64,000 bases of DNA from Heterodera schachtii (lineage: Eukaryota; Nematoda; Chromadorea; Rhabditida; Heteroderidae), in contig SIJG01000026.1 in NCBI GenBank assembly GCA_023374025.1, forward strand, positions 1,140,212 to 1,204,211, written 5' to 3'. Under the pieces are notes generated by a model. It worked only from the letters and a program-made list of their open reading frames with translations, ran no database searches and was not told the origin of the DNA. Both the position numbers and the translations under genes were made by a program. This document shows, one piece after another, positions 38,160 through 51,745 of this stretch; position 1 is the first letter of the stretch, and the number at the start of each line of letters is the position of its first letter.

Positions 38160-38908
38160 GGTGATGCGACATTTGCGCCGCGTCATTTGCGCCGCAGACA
38201 GTTGCGCCGCGGATATTTGCGCCGCTCCATTTGCGCCGCGACATTTGCGCCGCCTAGCAAAAATAGACATTTGCGCCGCGCAGTCAAAAATAATATTTTC
38301 ATTTCTCAATTTCACTAATATCAATAAGATTTACACTAAAAATCAACAACAAAAATAACGAATTGAAAAATTTCAAAAAACCACTAGTCTTAAAGATAGA
38401 CATTCATTTTTTTTTTATTCTTAATCATTAAAAATCTTAACATTGATTAGTAGGGTCGCAACTTTTAGTGACGAAAAATCCCAAAATAGTGAATAAAAAA
38501 CTGGCAGAAAGTACGAAATAGTGACATAATTTTTAGCCAAAAATTGAGCAAATTTTTTCTTTATTTACTAAATTGCTGTTGCAAATGAGGTGCATTTTCT
38601 TTTTAATAATTTCTTAGCAAATATTGACATTTTTAAATCAAGAATATGCCAAGAAAAAAAGTTCAGCGGAAGAATTTTTGAGAAACAAATTCTTAGTGGT
38701 GTATTTTTTTTTAAATTTTGGTCAATGTCAATCTTATAAAATTTTTGATGAGCGGCGCAAATGTCGTTTTTGTTAGGCGGCGCAAGTGTCGCGGCGCAAA
38801 TGGCACGGCGCAAATGTCCGCGGCGCAATTGTCTTTTTTGCTGAGCGGCGCAAGTGTCGCTGCGCAAATGATGCGGCGCAAATGTCCGCGGCGCAAAAGT
38901 CGGCTAAC
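38160..38908. mobile_element. Foldback-type element with tandem TTTGCGCCGC ends
   Basis: The left end (38160-38296) has six full TTTGCGCCGC units plus one variant (GTTGCGCCGC), separated by 3-10 bp. The right end (about 38742-38908) has the same units in reverse (GCGGCGCAAA and variants). The inverted ends align: both have a CGCCTAxCAAAAA step followed by GACATTTGCGCCGC, and the tips (GGTGATGCGACATTTGCGCC and GTTAGCCGACTTTTGCGCC) are similar. The middle of about 445 bp is AT-richer and has no transposase. Inverted ends built of short tandem units define foldback elements. The overlapping frames rich in Ala, Cys and Arg are by-products of the repeats. A stray GGCGCAAATGTCTGCC at about 42386 may be a remnant of the same family. 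Confidence 0.75.
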
Positions 38909-38917
38909 TACTTATAC
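38909..38917. repeat. Candidate target-site duplication, right
   Basis: Exact repeat of TACTTATAC at 38151-38159. Confidence 0.65.
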
Positions 38918-39519
38918 AAAGGCACCTATTAAAAATAGTCGATTAATAAAAGAACTTTTATGACACATAAGATTAAAAACAAAAAAGCAATAATTAAAAG
39001 TTAGCTTTAAAGGAAATTTTATTAAATATGTCAATAATATTTCAATAAAAAAATGCATTTGTTAATATAAAAAATTATTCTCACCAAAAATATAAAAACA
39101 AATTACAATTTCAACTTTCTTTCAATAGAATATATTTAATTCAGTTATGTAAATGTTTGTAAATTAATATACATTAAAAAGCAATAAATATTACTTTGTT
39201 TATTTATCTTATACATTTTTTATTATTATTACCATTTATTTTAATGAAACCAAAAAATCAAATAATAAAATTAGAAATGTTAAAAGAATTTTGAGAAATA
39301 ATGAATAGAAAATACAAAAATTAGTTTTTTATTGTTAGAAAATTAAATAAATGGAATAATTGTAAATAAAATATTTATTTAAATTAAATACAAAAACATT
39401 TTTTTTAATTTTAATAAAATTAAAAGAATTCGTTTGCAAAGGTAATTAATTTATGTAATAGCTGGAGGATATAAATAATTTATATATTTTTTAATTAATA
39501 TTAAATACCAAAATAAAAT
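38918..39519. other. AT-rich non-coding DNA, no gene seen
   Basis: CAATAAAAAAATGCATTTxTTAATAT near 39030-39055 also occurs near 4590-4617, so this flank may belong to the old repeat family that continues at 39520. Confidence 0.45.
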
Positions 39520-39875
39520 TATTAAAGAAAAGGGGACACTACTGCCAAAATTAAAACTACGCAATCGTCATGAAAATAAAAAAAATAATACTTTAAATAA
39601 ATTAGAGCGAGCTATTTTATTGATAAATAATAAAAATAATGAATGAAAAGGTTCCATTTTTAAAAGTACATCATTAATTTACAATATAATATTGTCTGAT
39701 AGCATGAAAAAAACAATCCAATTTAATTCACAAAAACTCTATTTAAAAATCTTTTTTATTTATTAAATAAAAATTTTTTGAATTTCTTATCGATATCTTG
39801 CTTTGGCTTAAATTTGTAGCATCTTTTCTATATTAATAAATGAATATTTTCCTGTGTATTTTTTGCATGTTTTTA
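39520..39875. repeat. Old dispersed repeat, copy C
   Basis: Diverged homologue of about 4650-5010. Matching landmarks are GGGGACACTACTGCC (GGAGAAACTACTCC in copy A), CGTCATGAAAAT, ATAGCATGAAAAAAACAAT, CAATTTAATTCA and GGCTTAAAT, in the same order. Confidence 0.5.
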
Positions 39876-41819
39876 ATTAATTTTTTTTCTTTGAATAAAT
39901 CTATTATATAGATTTCAAATAAATCTAATTTTGAAACTAACAATTAGTCTTTGTTTGTCTTCTTTATTGATTTTGTTCCATAGCTTTTTCTCTATTAAAT
40001 AAATAAAATTTTAATTTATGTATCTGATTCTATAGATATTACAAATTTAATAACAAATAATCTTCTTTAATGAATTTAAAAATTGAATAAAATAAATTTT
40101 TTCAACACATTTCTTTGGCGGGACGAGATACCGCGGGATTAATTTAATATTTAAAATTTGCGCGCTCTTGGTATTTTTATTTATTTCATTTTTTCTCTTT
40201 TTTATATAAAATAATATAATTGTTAAATTGAAATTTAATCATTTATTTAATTTTGTGTAATTAATCACTATGATATTGCCATAACACCCAACAAATAAAA
40301 GAAAATTTTTAGAAAATTAAATTATTTTTTTGACAATTAATTTGCTAAAAAAATTGAGACTGATCGAATGAAAAGTTATAAATGGAAAAACCGATTTAAA
40401 AAAAGAAGCAAATTTGGTTGAATTTATTTTAATGGCAAAAAATTGAAATGAAAAATGGCACTAAAACGAAAGCTTCATATCCATATTTATTTTTTATAAT
40501 TTACGAAAAACAAAGCACCCAAAAAAGTGTTTTTTAATTAATTAACTTAGCGAATGCGCACATTATTACCATTATTTTTGTTTGTGTTAAATTATTTTTA
40601 AGAATTTCTTAACTTTCAATCTTATGCCATCCCTAATGAATATTTAAATTCAATCATTTAAAATACTTTATTTCATTTCAATTATTTCTGTTTCATTTAA
40701 GTAATGATTATGATTAGTTTCTTCTTAAGTATATGATATAGTATTCTGTTAAATGTATGTGCTTAAAATCTTTTAGATAATTATTATTACATTTGGCAAA
40801 TATTTTTTTTATAATTTTAATTTTTTAATTTCCAAATTATTTTCTAACTGCTGGATTTGGTTTTGGCATTTGATTTTTACTCAAGGATCGTGGGGAGAAA
40901 TAATTTTTTTTCTTAGTGCTGACATTTGGTGTCTTTTTTATGTTTTGGAATTAAAATTAAATATTTTATTTAAAATTTTATATAAATATTTTTTTGTAAA
41001 ATTTATAAAATTTGTATTGTATTATGAAGGTTTTAAAAGTTTTAAAATTTATTATTAAAATAAAACTCTTTATTTTATCCATAAATTGTTATTTTTTACA
41101 TTCCACTTTATTTTTCTATGGGTGATTTTTTAATTTATTGAAATTAAAAAATTCTCAACGCTGAGATTCACTTTCTCTATTTTTTTTTTTTTGTAGATTG
41201 ATATGTTCTCTTTCATAATGACTTATTTTTATCTTTTCGCAAAAAAATTTTATGAATTAATTAGTCCCAAGAAAGCCGATTTTTGTGTTAAAATTTTCTG
41301 CTGGAGAAATTTTGAGTTTCCATAAAAAATCATACATTTTAACAAAAATTCTCAAATTTTGCATAAACATTGTCCTAACTATATTATCTCAAAATAACTT
41401 TTCATTAGACTTTGGGTTCGCATTTTCAATGAAAATGCATTCTCAAACTGACCAAGGTTCAAATGCCTAAAATTAGTTTTTGTGTTATAATTTTGTTTAA
41501 ATGAAGTCAAAATGGGGGAAAAAGAGTTGAAATGATAGAGAACATAACAATCTACAAAATAAAAAAGAAAGTAAATGAATTTATTAAGAATTAAAAAATT
41601 ATGAATTTTTAAACATTGGAAAAATTTGGGTATCAAAACTTATGTTTTACCTTAAGTAAATTGTATGATTTTTAGTAATCTTTATAATTAATTAAAATGG
41701 AATATGTTTGGAAATTGAAAGAAATAAAAAATTTGCAAAAAATAAAAAAAAATTATTATCATTTTTAAGAAATTTAATTTTTATTTTATTAAATAAGATT
41801 AAATATAAAATATTATTAA
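39876..41819. other. AT-rich non-coding DNA, no gene seen
   Basis: Short frames at 40870-41058 and 41285-41470 lack ATG starts and known motifs. GC-richer words occur near 40110-40170 and 40850-40925. At 41305-41325 a GAAATTTTGAGTTTCCAT word recalls the reverse strand near 29800, which may be a shared repeat. Confidence 0.4.
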
Positions 41820-42238
41820 CATATTTTATAATTATAAGTAAAATTCTTTTTAATTTAATCTTATTTTAAAATGGTTTTCTTAATTAATTTGTTATAAGGA
41901 TAATTTAAAAGAATTGATTGTATTTTATTTGTAGTATAATTACATTACATTACTTAGATACATGAATACAATGTCTGAAGTTTTATGAGTGAATCTTTCG
42001 CTTTAAGTCTAAATTAAATTTTTCTTGCCTTATTTTTTAATTTTTCATAAATTAATTAATGAATCTTTTTCTTTGTAATATAATATGACTATTGTTTTTT
42101 AATTCAATTTATCATTTATATTTATATTTATATTTGAAAATTTGAATTTTATTTTTATTTTTAACAAAAGGATGTTTTACCTTATTTTTTTATATTTTAA
42201 TGATTATTTTAATAATGTTTAACCTTAGTTATGCTTTT
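41820..42238. repeat. 419-bp direct repeat, copy 1
   Basis: Nearly identical to 43838-44257. The only difference I saw is one extra T in a run (GAAGTTTTATG versus GAAGTTTTTATG). Both copies start CATATTTTATAATTATAAG and end TTAGTTATGCTTTT. They lie in the same direction, about 1.6 kb apart, and contain no frame. Confidence 0.9.
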
Positions 42239-43837
42239 TAACGTAAATGAGATTGTTTATATTAATTTTCATATTTTATTTTATAAATTTCCTAATTATT
42301 TTTTAGTTTAACGAGCCTTTAAGTGTTATGTTATATGACCAGGTAAGATTTTTCATAAATTCCCGTACAACTAAAAATTGAAAGCCGGCGCAAATGTCTG
42401 CCAATAGAAAAAGGTCTGAAATACAAATATAGAGAAAAAGAAATTATTTGAAGTGTTTATTAACAATAATTAAAAAGACTGAACATATAAATTCAATAAT
42501 TAAATAATAAAAAAAATTATTGAAAAAGCGCGCCGCAATAAATTTATATTTATAAATAGATATTTAAACAAATATATTAAATATACTATGCAAAGCACAC
42601 GACCAGCCGGGGCGAAAAAAACAACTTACTAGACATGAACTAAGAATAAATCTAATATCAATTTAAATTTCCTCAAATAAATAACTAATGCCAATATTTA
42701 AATAAAATAAATTTTTCATTTTTGTATAAATACATCTGAAAGATTTTTTGTATAAATAACATCTGAAATTATAGAGTTTAATAAATAGGAAATATTAATG
42801 CCAAGTAAACTATTTTTTATTAGAACAAATCGTTTTGAGCCGAACCTAAAAAACGTATTAATGATTTTTATGTAAATGTGTTCGAACTGCAATTCAGTTA
42901 TATAACCTTAATTGCTTAGATAGCCCAAAGATTTCTCTATAATTCTGTTAATTAAAACTTTTTTTAATAATTTTCAAAAAGTTAGGACACAATTATTGAG
43001 ACTTAACAATTTTTGTAAAAATGTTTGCTAGATTTTTCAATTACATAAGATTGAAGAGAATACATAGAGCTATCGCCCAATAAAAAATGTATATGGTACT
43101 AAGTAATATGATAACAAATTTTATTATTTAAGAATTGATTATTTTTATTCATTTTTTGTATATAATAAATTATTAAACATTTTATATTTAGTTATTTTAT
43201 TTATAAATTTATTTTTTCCTGTAAAATCACATTTGATGATAAAATGATGAATAAGTAAGGAATATGCATAGATTTTTTTTCTCAATTCATGACTTTGTTT
43301 TACTTCATAAGGAATAAATGTGTCGTCTAATTGATGTTAAACAATTTAATTAGAAAATTTCTATAAACTAATATTTATATTAAAAGTGACATAAATTATA
43401 ATTAGAATTTATTTTTTAGGCTGACTTTGTTTTACTGCGAATTCAAATGTTTTCAAGTTAACTGTCTGACTAAATGATAAATAATTTTTATATTCAAAAT
43501 GAACCCTTGTGAAGATTTGGTACCGAAAGACGGTCACAAATTTGGCGGTTTACATTTAAACCCAAAAGCAAATATTAAACAATTTAAAAAAAAACAATTA
43601 TTCATTTATATTTTATTAAATTGCTGTTTGTAATACCGAAATTTAATTATGCTTGTTGTTATTAATTTATTCATTCAATTGTTTTAATAAGTAGAATGAA
43701 ATAAAGGTATTTAAATTTATTTGACTATATTTTCTGAAATTATTTTTTATTTGTTTCTGAAAGAATGTGTTATATGTGCTATTAAATTCTTGTTCCTCAT
43801 CCTGCTATGTACTGTGTTATTTGCGCGACCGAAGAAG
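42239..43837. other. DNA between the 419-bp repeats
   Basis: AT-rich with no gene. It contains a foldback-like GGCGCAAATGTCTGCC at about 42386 and a GC-richer CACGACCAGCCGGGGCG at about 42598-42614. If the flanking repeats arose by insertion this interval is ordinary host DNA; if by segmental duplication it is the middle of the event. Confidence 0.45.
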
Positions 43838-44257
43838 CATATTTTATAATTATAAGTAAAATTCTTTTTAATTTAATCTTATTTTAAAATGGTTTTCTTA
43901 ATTAATTTGTTATAAGGATAATTTAAAAGAATTGATTGTATTTTATTTGTAGTATAATTACATTACATTACTTAGATACATGAATACAATGTCTGAAGTT
44001 TTTATGAGTGAATCTTTCGCTTTAAGTCTAAATTAAATTTTTCTTGCCTTATTTTTTAATTTTTCATAAATTAATTAATGAATCTTTTTCTTTGTAATAT
44101 AATATGACTATTGTTTTTTAATTCAATTTATCATTTATATTTATATTTATATTTGAAAATTTGAATTTTATTTTTATTTTTAACAAAAGGATGTTTTACC
44201 TTATTTTTTTATATTTTAATGATTATTTTAATAATGTTTAACCTTAGTTATGCTTTT
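43838..44257. repeat. 419-bp direct repeat, copy 2
   Basis: Partner of 41820-42238. Its left flank (GCGCGACCGAAGAAG) and right flank (GTTAATCTGTAAATTG) differ from those of copy 1, so the shared unit has sharp edges. Confidence 0.9.
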
Positions 44258-47200
44258 GTTAATCTGTAAATTGTATTTATGCAGTTCGTTCGGCGGGCTT
44301 ATACAAAAACTGAATTAGGCATGCACATGAATTGTAAGCAAATCATTAGATAATTCTGTATTAGAATAATAAATTAATAATTTTTGGATTTGATATTAAG
44401 AATTTTTTATTTATTAATTATTATTATATTTAAAGAATTTAGAGAAGATTTAAACTTTATTTAAACAAGAAAATTTTTTTTACATATTACAAATAATGCA
44501 AAAATAGCACATCATCCATCAACAACGACATCACCATATTGGTGAGAAATACTCAATAAATACAAAAGCCGAAAAATTTGAAAAATACAAAAATTTCCAA
44601 ACTTTTTATATGATTGTCTTTGTGAATTAAGATAGATTTTTCTCTTTTAAATTTTATATATAAGAGCTAGCATTTATTCAAAGTCAAATGTTTTTATTTT
44701 GATCAATTTTTGAGTACGTCATAACACCGTTAAATTTAATATGATATTAGTTTAATTTTTATTTTACTTGATATTTAAACTATGTAAGTATAAAACCGGC
44801 AGAAGACAAGACAATTTTAAATGCAGTGTAAGCATATCATAAAAATAATAAGAAATTTTTATTATCAGGTAGATAATATGATTAATTGATGTAAAATTCT
44901 ATGGTTGGCGCAATTGCAATTATTATCTATAATTATATAATGATGATTATTTTTATACAAATGAGGAATTATTATTTAGGAATTGATTTACTTTGTTTAC
45001 TTTAGTTTTTTTTTGTATATTTAATATTTTATATTATTTATATTAATGAATAAATTTTTAAATTTTATTTAAAAAATTATTTAGAGAATTTTAAACCAAA
45101 TAAACATTAATATTAATTATCGATGACATAATAATTTTGCTGACCATTAACTAATTAGGTAATCAATTGTATCGAATAATTGCATAAAAGATTTTTTGAA
45201 CGCAATTGTTGTATTTAAGTGGAATGGTTTTATGAATTTTATTAAAATTGCATTATTTAGAAAATGAATTTATTTAATAAATAATTATTAAATTATAAAA
45301 ATATAAACATATAAATTTTAAATATCTTTAAAATGACAATTGATTTGTGAGCCAAAATGGATTTAAATTTCGATAGCCCTAAGATCTCTATTTTGTTAAA
45401 ATAACAAAAAAATTTATTGAGTTTCAAAAAAGTTTTGGACAAAAAATTATTACTTAAGATTTATAAAAAATTTTACTTAAGGTTTTTTGAAATTTAATAA
45501 CCATAACTTTTTTACTATTATTAAATATTTTTAAAAACTATAATAATCCTATAAAAAAATATAGATATTAGATTTTCCGTCAAAATAATTTTTTATTGTA
45601 TATTATACAATAATTCAAAGAGATTAATTAATAATTGGCAAGTCAATTTTTTGTTTCCATAATTATGTTCTTTTTTAATTTTTTTTTTCTTATTTTAAAA
45701 AATAATATAAATTTTTATTTTAATAGAAACAATATTTTTTCAAAATGCTTAATCTTGACATCTATAATTTTATGGAAATTCCCTAATAAACTTTAATGAA
45801 ATAATATTTGATTTTGGTCATCCACTAGGAACATGAATAAACCCATAACACTTGGACATGATAATAGTTGAATAAATGCATAATAATATTTTTTTTACCT
45901 TAAATAAACATTTAATAAAAAAATAATAAAAAGAAAATTGTTATGAAAATTAATGTTCTTATGGAACAAAAATATTAAATAGTCAATTGTTGCAAATAAG
46001 TCATTATAACCATCGATCTCTAATAAAATAAAGAAAGACTTAAGAAGTGAAATCATAGAGAATACACTAATAATTTAAAAATAATAAAAAATTTCGAATA
46101 TGTTTTGTTATACAAGTTTTTTATTCTTATTTCGTGTCCAGGTTGCCCCTTATTTTATCGTATTGTCCACGCGAAAGTCGAGTTAATATTTTATGTTAAT
46201 GAATTTTTCTTACGTTAATTTTCAAATTTATTTATTTGCAATATTTTATTTTTCTTAATTGGTTTTTTAAATAAAAAATTTCTTTTCATTTTTTTTCTCC
46301 ATATATTAATATTCTTATTCATTTATTTTATAATATTAATATTCTTATTCATATTTATTTTAACATTTTATTAAGTTCGGAGCCTGCAGTAAGTAAATTT
46401 TATTTTATTTTTGATTATTTAATAAAATTCATTTCTTTTGAATTGTGAAATGAATATTAATATTTCTATAAATAATTAAATAAAAATTTCTAGAATTTGA
46501 CAATGTTTAAAGCTGATTTTTTTAAAGCGTTCTTTTAAAAATCGGTGTTAATCATGCTGATTACTGTTTATTCTTCTTTATTTTTATGGCTTTTTGCCCT
46601 TTTCTAAGAATTCGTTTTTGAATCTTTATCTCATATTTAAAATGTTTTTAATTTAATAATAGTGTTTTGTAATATTTATTATTATATTATTTCTTTAATT
46701 CTCTCTTATGACGACTCTTTAAATTATTTGTCTAATTTTAACAAATATGTGTTTTTTCAATAAATAATTTCTTCTATTTAATAATTTTCTCGTATAACTT
46801 CCTCCATTATTCCTGTGTCTGACTAGCTTTAAGAGATTTTTTTTTTCAAGAATTTATTATCTTTTTCATACTACATCTTTTTTTAATTTTTATTTATGTA
46901 AATCATGTAAAAATATTAAATAAATTTATTGTATTATAAAAATTTCTATTGTTTTTTCTTAATATATTTTAATTAATTCATTTAATTTAAAGATTCTGTA
47001 GGATTTACATTTTCTCAGCCATTATTTTTTTATAAAATATTATTTTTTATGTTCATTTTTTAAAATTTATTTTAATATATAATGATAATTTATATTCTAA
47101 TTAATTAAAAAATTATTGATTTTGGCAATGTTTGCAGTTAATTCATATTTAGGATGAATTATATATCTTTTAAATGTAATTTATTAATTTAAGAATATGA

Positions 47201-50156
47201 AATTTATGCTTAATTATTTAATTTAATAAAACTTAACTTATGATTATTTTCTTTAATTCTTTCTAATTTTGGATTTAAAATTTTTGTTTATTTTCTTGCA
47301 TTAGACGTTATGTGCGTAATTGGTGAATATTTTTCTCGATACCGAAAACGGTAAACGGTAAGTTACATTCAAAATTTCGATAATTAAAGTTAAAACTATT
47401 TTTTATTTAATTAATGTTTCATGATTTTGTTGTTTTTATGTTGTATAATGAATTGTAATAGAAAAAATTCTTTCTCATTTAAAAAAAAAATTTATTTAAA
47501 TAGTTTTTCTACATTGATATATTTTTTTGCTATTATATTGCCGTTATATATTAAAAGTAGAAAAACCCAAAATTTATTAATATATAAATTTTAAAGTAAT
47601 TATTTTCAAAAATATAAAATTTTAATTTGTTAGAATTTTTAAGGTCTTATTAGAATTGCATTTTAGTCTATATATATATTCAAAGTATTTGTTGAAATCA
47701 TTTTTAAAGATCTAATTAAGAAGATACAATATTTATATGAAAGTTGTAAGAAGTGGATAAATTTTAAATTATTTTCTATGTTTTAATGGAATTTCAATAT
47801 TTTAATTTAATATTAATGGAGTTTCAATATTTAATTTTATTTAATAAAGTACCATTCAATTATAAAGGATAAATACCGTGTTTACTTACTATTTGTAATG
47901 AAGGTAATTAAATAGAATATTTTCTTTTATTATATTCATTTTATTATATCTTTCATAAATTACTAACAAAAAAAAATGATTTTCATTTGATTAATTTTTT
48001 TTTCATGTTTTCTGTCATTGTTTTTTATTTTTTAATTATATATAACAAATTAAAATCATAAAATATTTTAAAGTATCACTTGGATAATTTTATATAAATC
48101 CTAGATGTTAATGAATTTCGAACAAGAAGAAATTTTCTAAAAATGTAAATTTGGGTTTTCTCAAAAAATTGGCCATTCTTAAAATATAGCTGAGGAGAAT
48201 ATATGAAAAATCAAAAAAATGAATAAAATATTTAATTACGATTCAAATTTTATTTATGTTTATTATTTAGTTAAGGCTTTGTAATTATTCCTTATTAAAA
48301 TAATTTTTTAGTTACTCATAGACTAACAAATATTTTTTTATTTAAAATATTTTTTATTTTTTTTCACTAATATTAAATTAATTTTATTAAATAGTTGAGA
48401 TTAAAGTATATTTTCTTTTGTTAATGTCAATTTTTTTATTTAAATTTGATCTCTTAATTCTGAGTTATTAATTTTTTTTTATCCCTTAATAATTAACATT
48501 ATTATGTATAAGCTAATTTTTAATATTTATATATATTCAAGAAAAATTAAATTTTTAAATTTTTTTTATATTCGCTTTATCAATGTTAATTTTATATTTT
48601 AAATATTTTCTTTTTAAAAATTTCTTGTACCCAGGTATGTTTATTCATCGTAATAGTTTTCTTAAGCTACCATCACATTAAGTTTTAAGTTCAAAATTTA
48701 TGAAATAAAAATATTTGTTAAAAAATTAAATTATCCTTTTATAAATGTTTTGTTGGTTTTGAATTTATTAAATAATTTATTCGGTTTAAAAATAATAAAT
48801 TTCCATGCATTTTAATTATTTTAATAGAGCATAATTCTTGTCTCCTTGTTTCTAAGATAAATTGGTGGGAAAGGGTTTTTTGCCAATATTAATAATTAAT
48901 AAATGTTTAATTAAATATTGTTTTGTTTAATCCTTTTGGTTTTTAATTTTTATTCATTTTAATTACATTCATGTATTTCTTTTATTTATTGAATTTATTT
49001 TTAAGCAGAATTGGTTTCTAAATATGTTGCCGAAGTTTTCATTTTAAAATTAATTTTTATATTTTGAATTTGCGAATTCAATCTGCGTAAAATGTTAAAT
49101 CCACATTTAATTTATTAAGAGGTAAACATTTTTTGAAATTTAAATAGTTTGAACAGATTTTGTCCAAAAATGACCAAGTTTGAGTCAAACTAAAGTTGCT
49201 AGATAAATAATTTAGACATTATGCCATAAAATTTTCAAAATTATTCATGCAGTTCGTTCGGCGTGCATACAACAAAATAAGTATTACAATGAACTAATTT
49301 TACAATATTTGTTCAAATTTATTGCCATTTATTTTCAAATAATATAGGTATTTTATATTATTTTAATAATATGTAAAAAAAAATTTAGTTCATCGATTTT
49401 TACATAATTATTTTCTGCTTTTTCTTATGTATTTTCAATTTGCTTGATTCATTTTTTTGTCATCATTAATAATTCATTTCTTTATTTTACTTATATAATT
49501 TTTTGGGGTTTTTTAATCTATTCAAAAATATTAATTTTTTTTTCTTTAATTTAATTAAATTGATTAAAAAAAATATTTGATGGCACATAAAAATGGCTTT
49601 TCAATAAGTAAATACCAAATTGTATTTCAAATTAAATTTTTTATAAATCCACAACTTAGTTTATTATATTTCCACTTTATTTCATCTCTTTTTTAAATTT
49701 GTAAATTTGTATAAAAATATAATTGTTTAATTTAATAACAAATAGTACTTATTTTGTGCTTTAAAAGTCGTTTAATTTCGATTCGTTGATCTACTTTTAT
49801 ATTTAATAAAAGCATTTTTTTGCTAGTAATTTACTTTTTGCTAGTTTAAGATAATTGGTTTCTTTCTTTCGCATATATAAGAAGCAATTTAAATAATTGT
49901 GAATTTTTTTCGATTGTTTCTTTAAAATTCATTTTTATGATTCTTCTTAATTGTCTATAATTGCTTTTTAAACTAAAAAAATGTACTAGTTACCTTTTGT
50001 AAGTATTTAAATATAAGTGTTTAAGTATCATAATAAGTATATTTAAGTATTAATTTTTTTTTGTAAAAATGAAAGAAATTATTTTTTAATTAATAAAATT
50101 AAATAATCAATATAATTCCCTTTTTTACAAAATAAGACAAAATGGCTCAAAAACTA
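44258..50156. other. AT-rich non-coding DNA, no gene seen
   Basis: A GC-rich 17-base word ATGCAGTTCGTTCGGCG occurs at 44279-44295 and again at 49247-49263. Otherwise only A/T runs and scattered small patches, for example near 46140-46175 and 47305-47360 (AAACGGTAAACGGTAAG). No exon-like segment was found. Confidence 0.5.
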
Positions 50157-50600
50157 AGAATCGGGCTCCAAAAATAAGATTTTTTCTAAAACTAATAGTA
50201 GCGTGAAGGTAACGCAATAAAAACATGAAAAATCGACTTTAAACAATATTTTATCAGGTAAAAACAAGGCCTTTAACTGATAAGTTCGAAATCTGCATTT
50301 GACCGAAAAAAGCGTCATTTGGGGTCAAAAATCAGCATTTTGGAGAATTACAATTTTCTATGAAAAAAAAAAGTTTAAGGGTCCGACTGTGCAAGCACCG
50401 TCGGAGGAAAAATATAAATTTTAAACATAATTTTTTCCAAAATCAAAATTTATTCAAATATTCGCTTCGATAAAGCTAAAAGTCAAACAGTCATTCAAAT
50501 TTTGCATTTTTTTATTCCCAAACTAAAAATAAGCACAAAATAAGCACGTAACGATGAAATAAGCACAAATCTTAGAAATAAGCACACTTGGGAGCCCTGA
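50157..50600. repeat. GC-richer repeat with hAT-like edge
   Basis: The right edge reads TTGGGAGCCCTG; reversed, this is CAGGGCTCCCAA, a typical hAT end. The left edge has CGGGCTCCAAAAATAAG, an imperfect match. Inside, AATAAGCAC(A) recurs four times at 50531-50590, and GTCCGACTGTGC followed by CACCGTCGGA can pair. No transposase. No 8-bp duplication was found, so the assignment is weak. Confidence 0.35.
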
Positions 50601-51000
50601 TTAAACACATAACGACCCTACCCCCCCCCCCAAAAAAAAAATTCGTCATTTTTCATATTCATAAGAAAAATACAATAAAGACGAAAAATACACCCCCTAA
50701 GGATCGACTTTTTTGGAAATTAAAAAAATACACCCTTGAAAATCGAAAATTTATCAACTTTTTCTAAGAACTTTTTGGAAAAAATTTTAATGCATATGCA
50801 AAAAAATGAATTTTGTCGTAGCATAAAATCAAAATTCAAAAATAAAAAAAATTGCACATATAAATTTTGTAATTCAAAATTTTTTCAATGTTTAAAAAAG
50901 CTCCTTGTCATTTTTTGGAGTTTTTAAAATCAATTCTGAATTTTTACACAAATTATGGCATTTTTTTGAGGGTTAAAAGCCTTTTTTGGCCAACCGTCTT
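50601..51000. repeat. C11/A10 run and flanking simple repeat DNA
   Basis: A run of 11 C (50621-50631) passes straight into about 10 A. ATACACCC appears twice nearby (50689 and 50730). The 63-codon frame at 50736-50927 is Lys/Phe/Asn rich and has no recognised domain. Confidence 0.5.
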
Positions 51001-51600
51001 TAATTTTTATTAATAAAATTAAAAAAATTTTTTTTTATTATTTTTAAATTTACTTATTTATATGATATATAAAAACAGAAAAATTTCATAATCCTACAGA
51101 AAGTATTTCACAAGAAAATAGAGAAGATAAATGAATGGAAAAGTAAAAATATAATAAATTATGAATTTTTTAAAGATTTTTAATACATTAAAAATTTAAT
51201 AAAATTATGTTCGAAAATAAATAATACAGTCAATATTTAAAAATTAAAAAAATGTTTGCTTCTTGGAATTTTAAATCCAACAATTATGATTAGGGTTGCT
51301 CCCCGACCCGACCTCCGAAAAGCCAATTATTAAATAAATTACGAATACAAAAACATTAAATTCATTGAAGTACTTAATAAAAAATATGAACAGTACAATA
51401 ATACTTTTTTTTGTATAAAATAAATTAGAAAATAAAATTATAAATTATATGAGGTTTTAAATATTTATTAATTTATATTGCAATTAAATTCAAATCATGA
51501 CAAAAAATTTAGCTTTGCCGATTTAAAAAAATGTGATACAATAATTAGTCAGTATAAATTAAACATACAAAATAATATACAAATAAAAAGGTATTAAAAA
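51001..51600. other. AT-rich non-coding DNA, no gene seen
   Basis: The only GC-richer patch is at about 51296-51325 (GCTCCCCGACCCGACCTCCG), with no wider context. Confidence 0.45.
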
Positions 51601-51745
51601 GGCTTACCATTTAAATGTGTTTAAAAAAGGAGCCGTGGACATGAGATTAAAATTGTAAAAAACGAAAGATAAGCCATATTTTATATTAAAAAAAGACTTT
51701 TCCATTAAATATTAATTTAATCGGACATAAAAACTGTTTATAATT
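51601..51745. repeat. Old dispersed repeat, copy D
   Basis: Diverged homologue of 4258-4425, in the same orientation, with the same ordered words (CATGAGATTAAAAT, AAGCCATATTTTATA, CTTTTCCATTAAAT, GACATAAAAACTGTT). Confidence 0.55.

Noticed and set aside
38113..38963. Four overlapping Ala/Cys/Arg-rich frames
   Set aside because: They are translations of the TTTGCGCCGC tandem units in the foldback ends, on both strands.
42383..42401. A second foldback element
   Set aside because: Only one GGCGCAAATGTC unit is present, with no inverted partner; noted as a possible remnant only.
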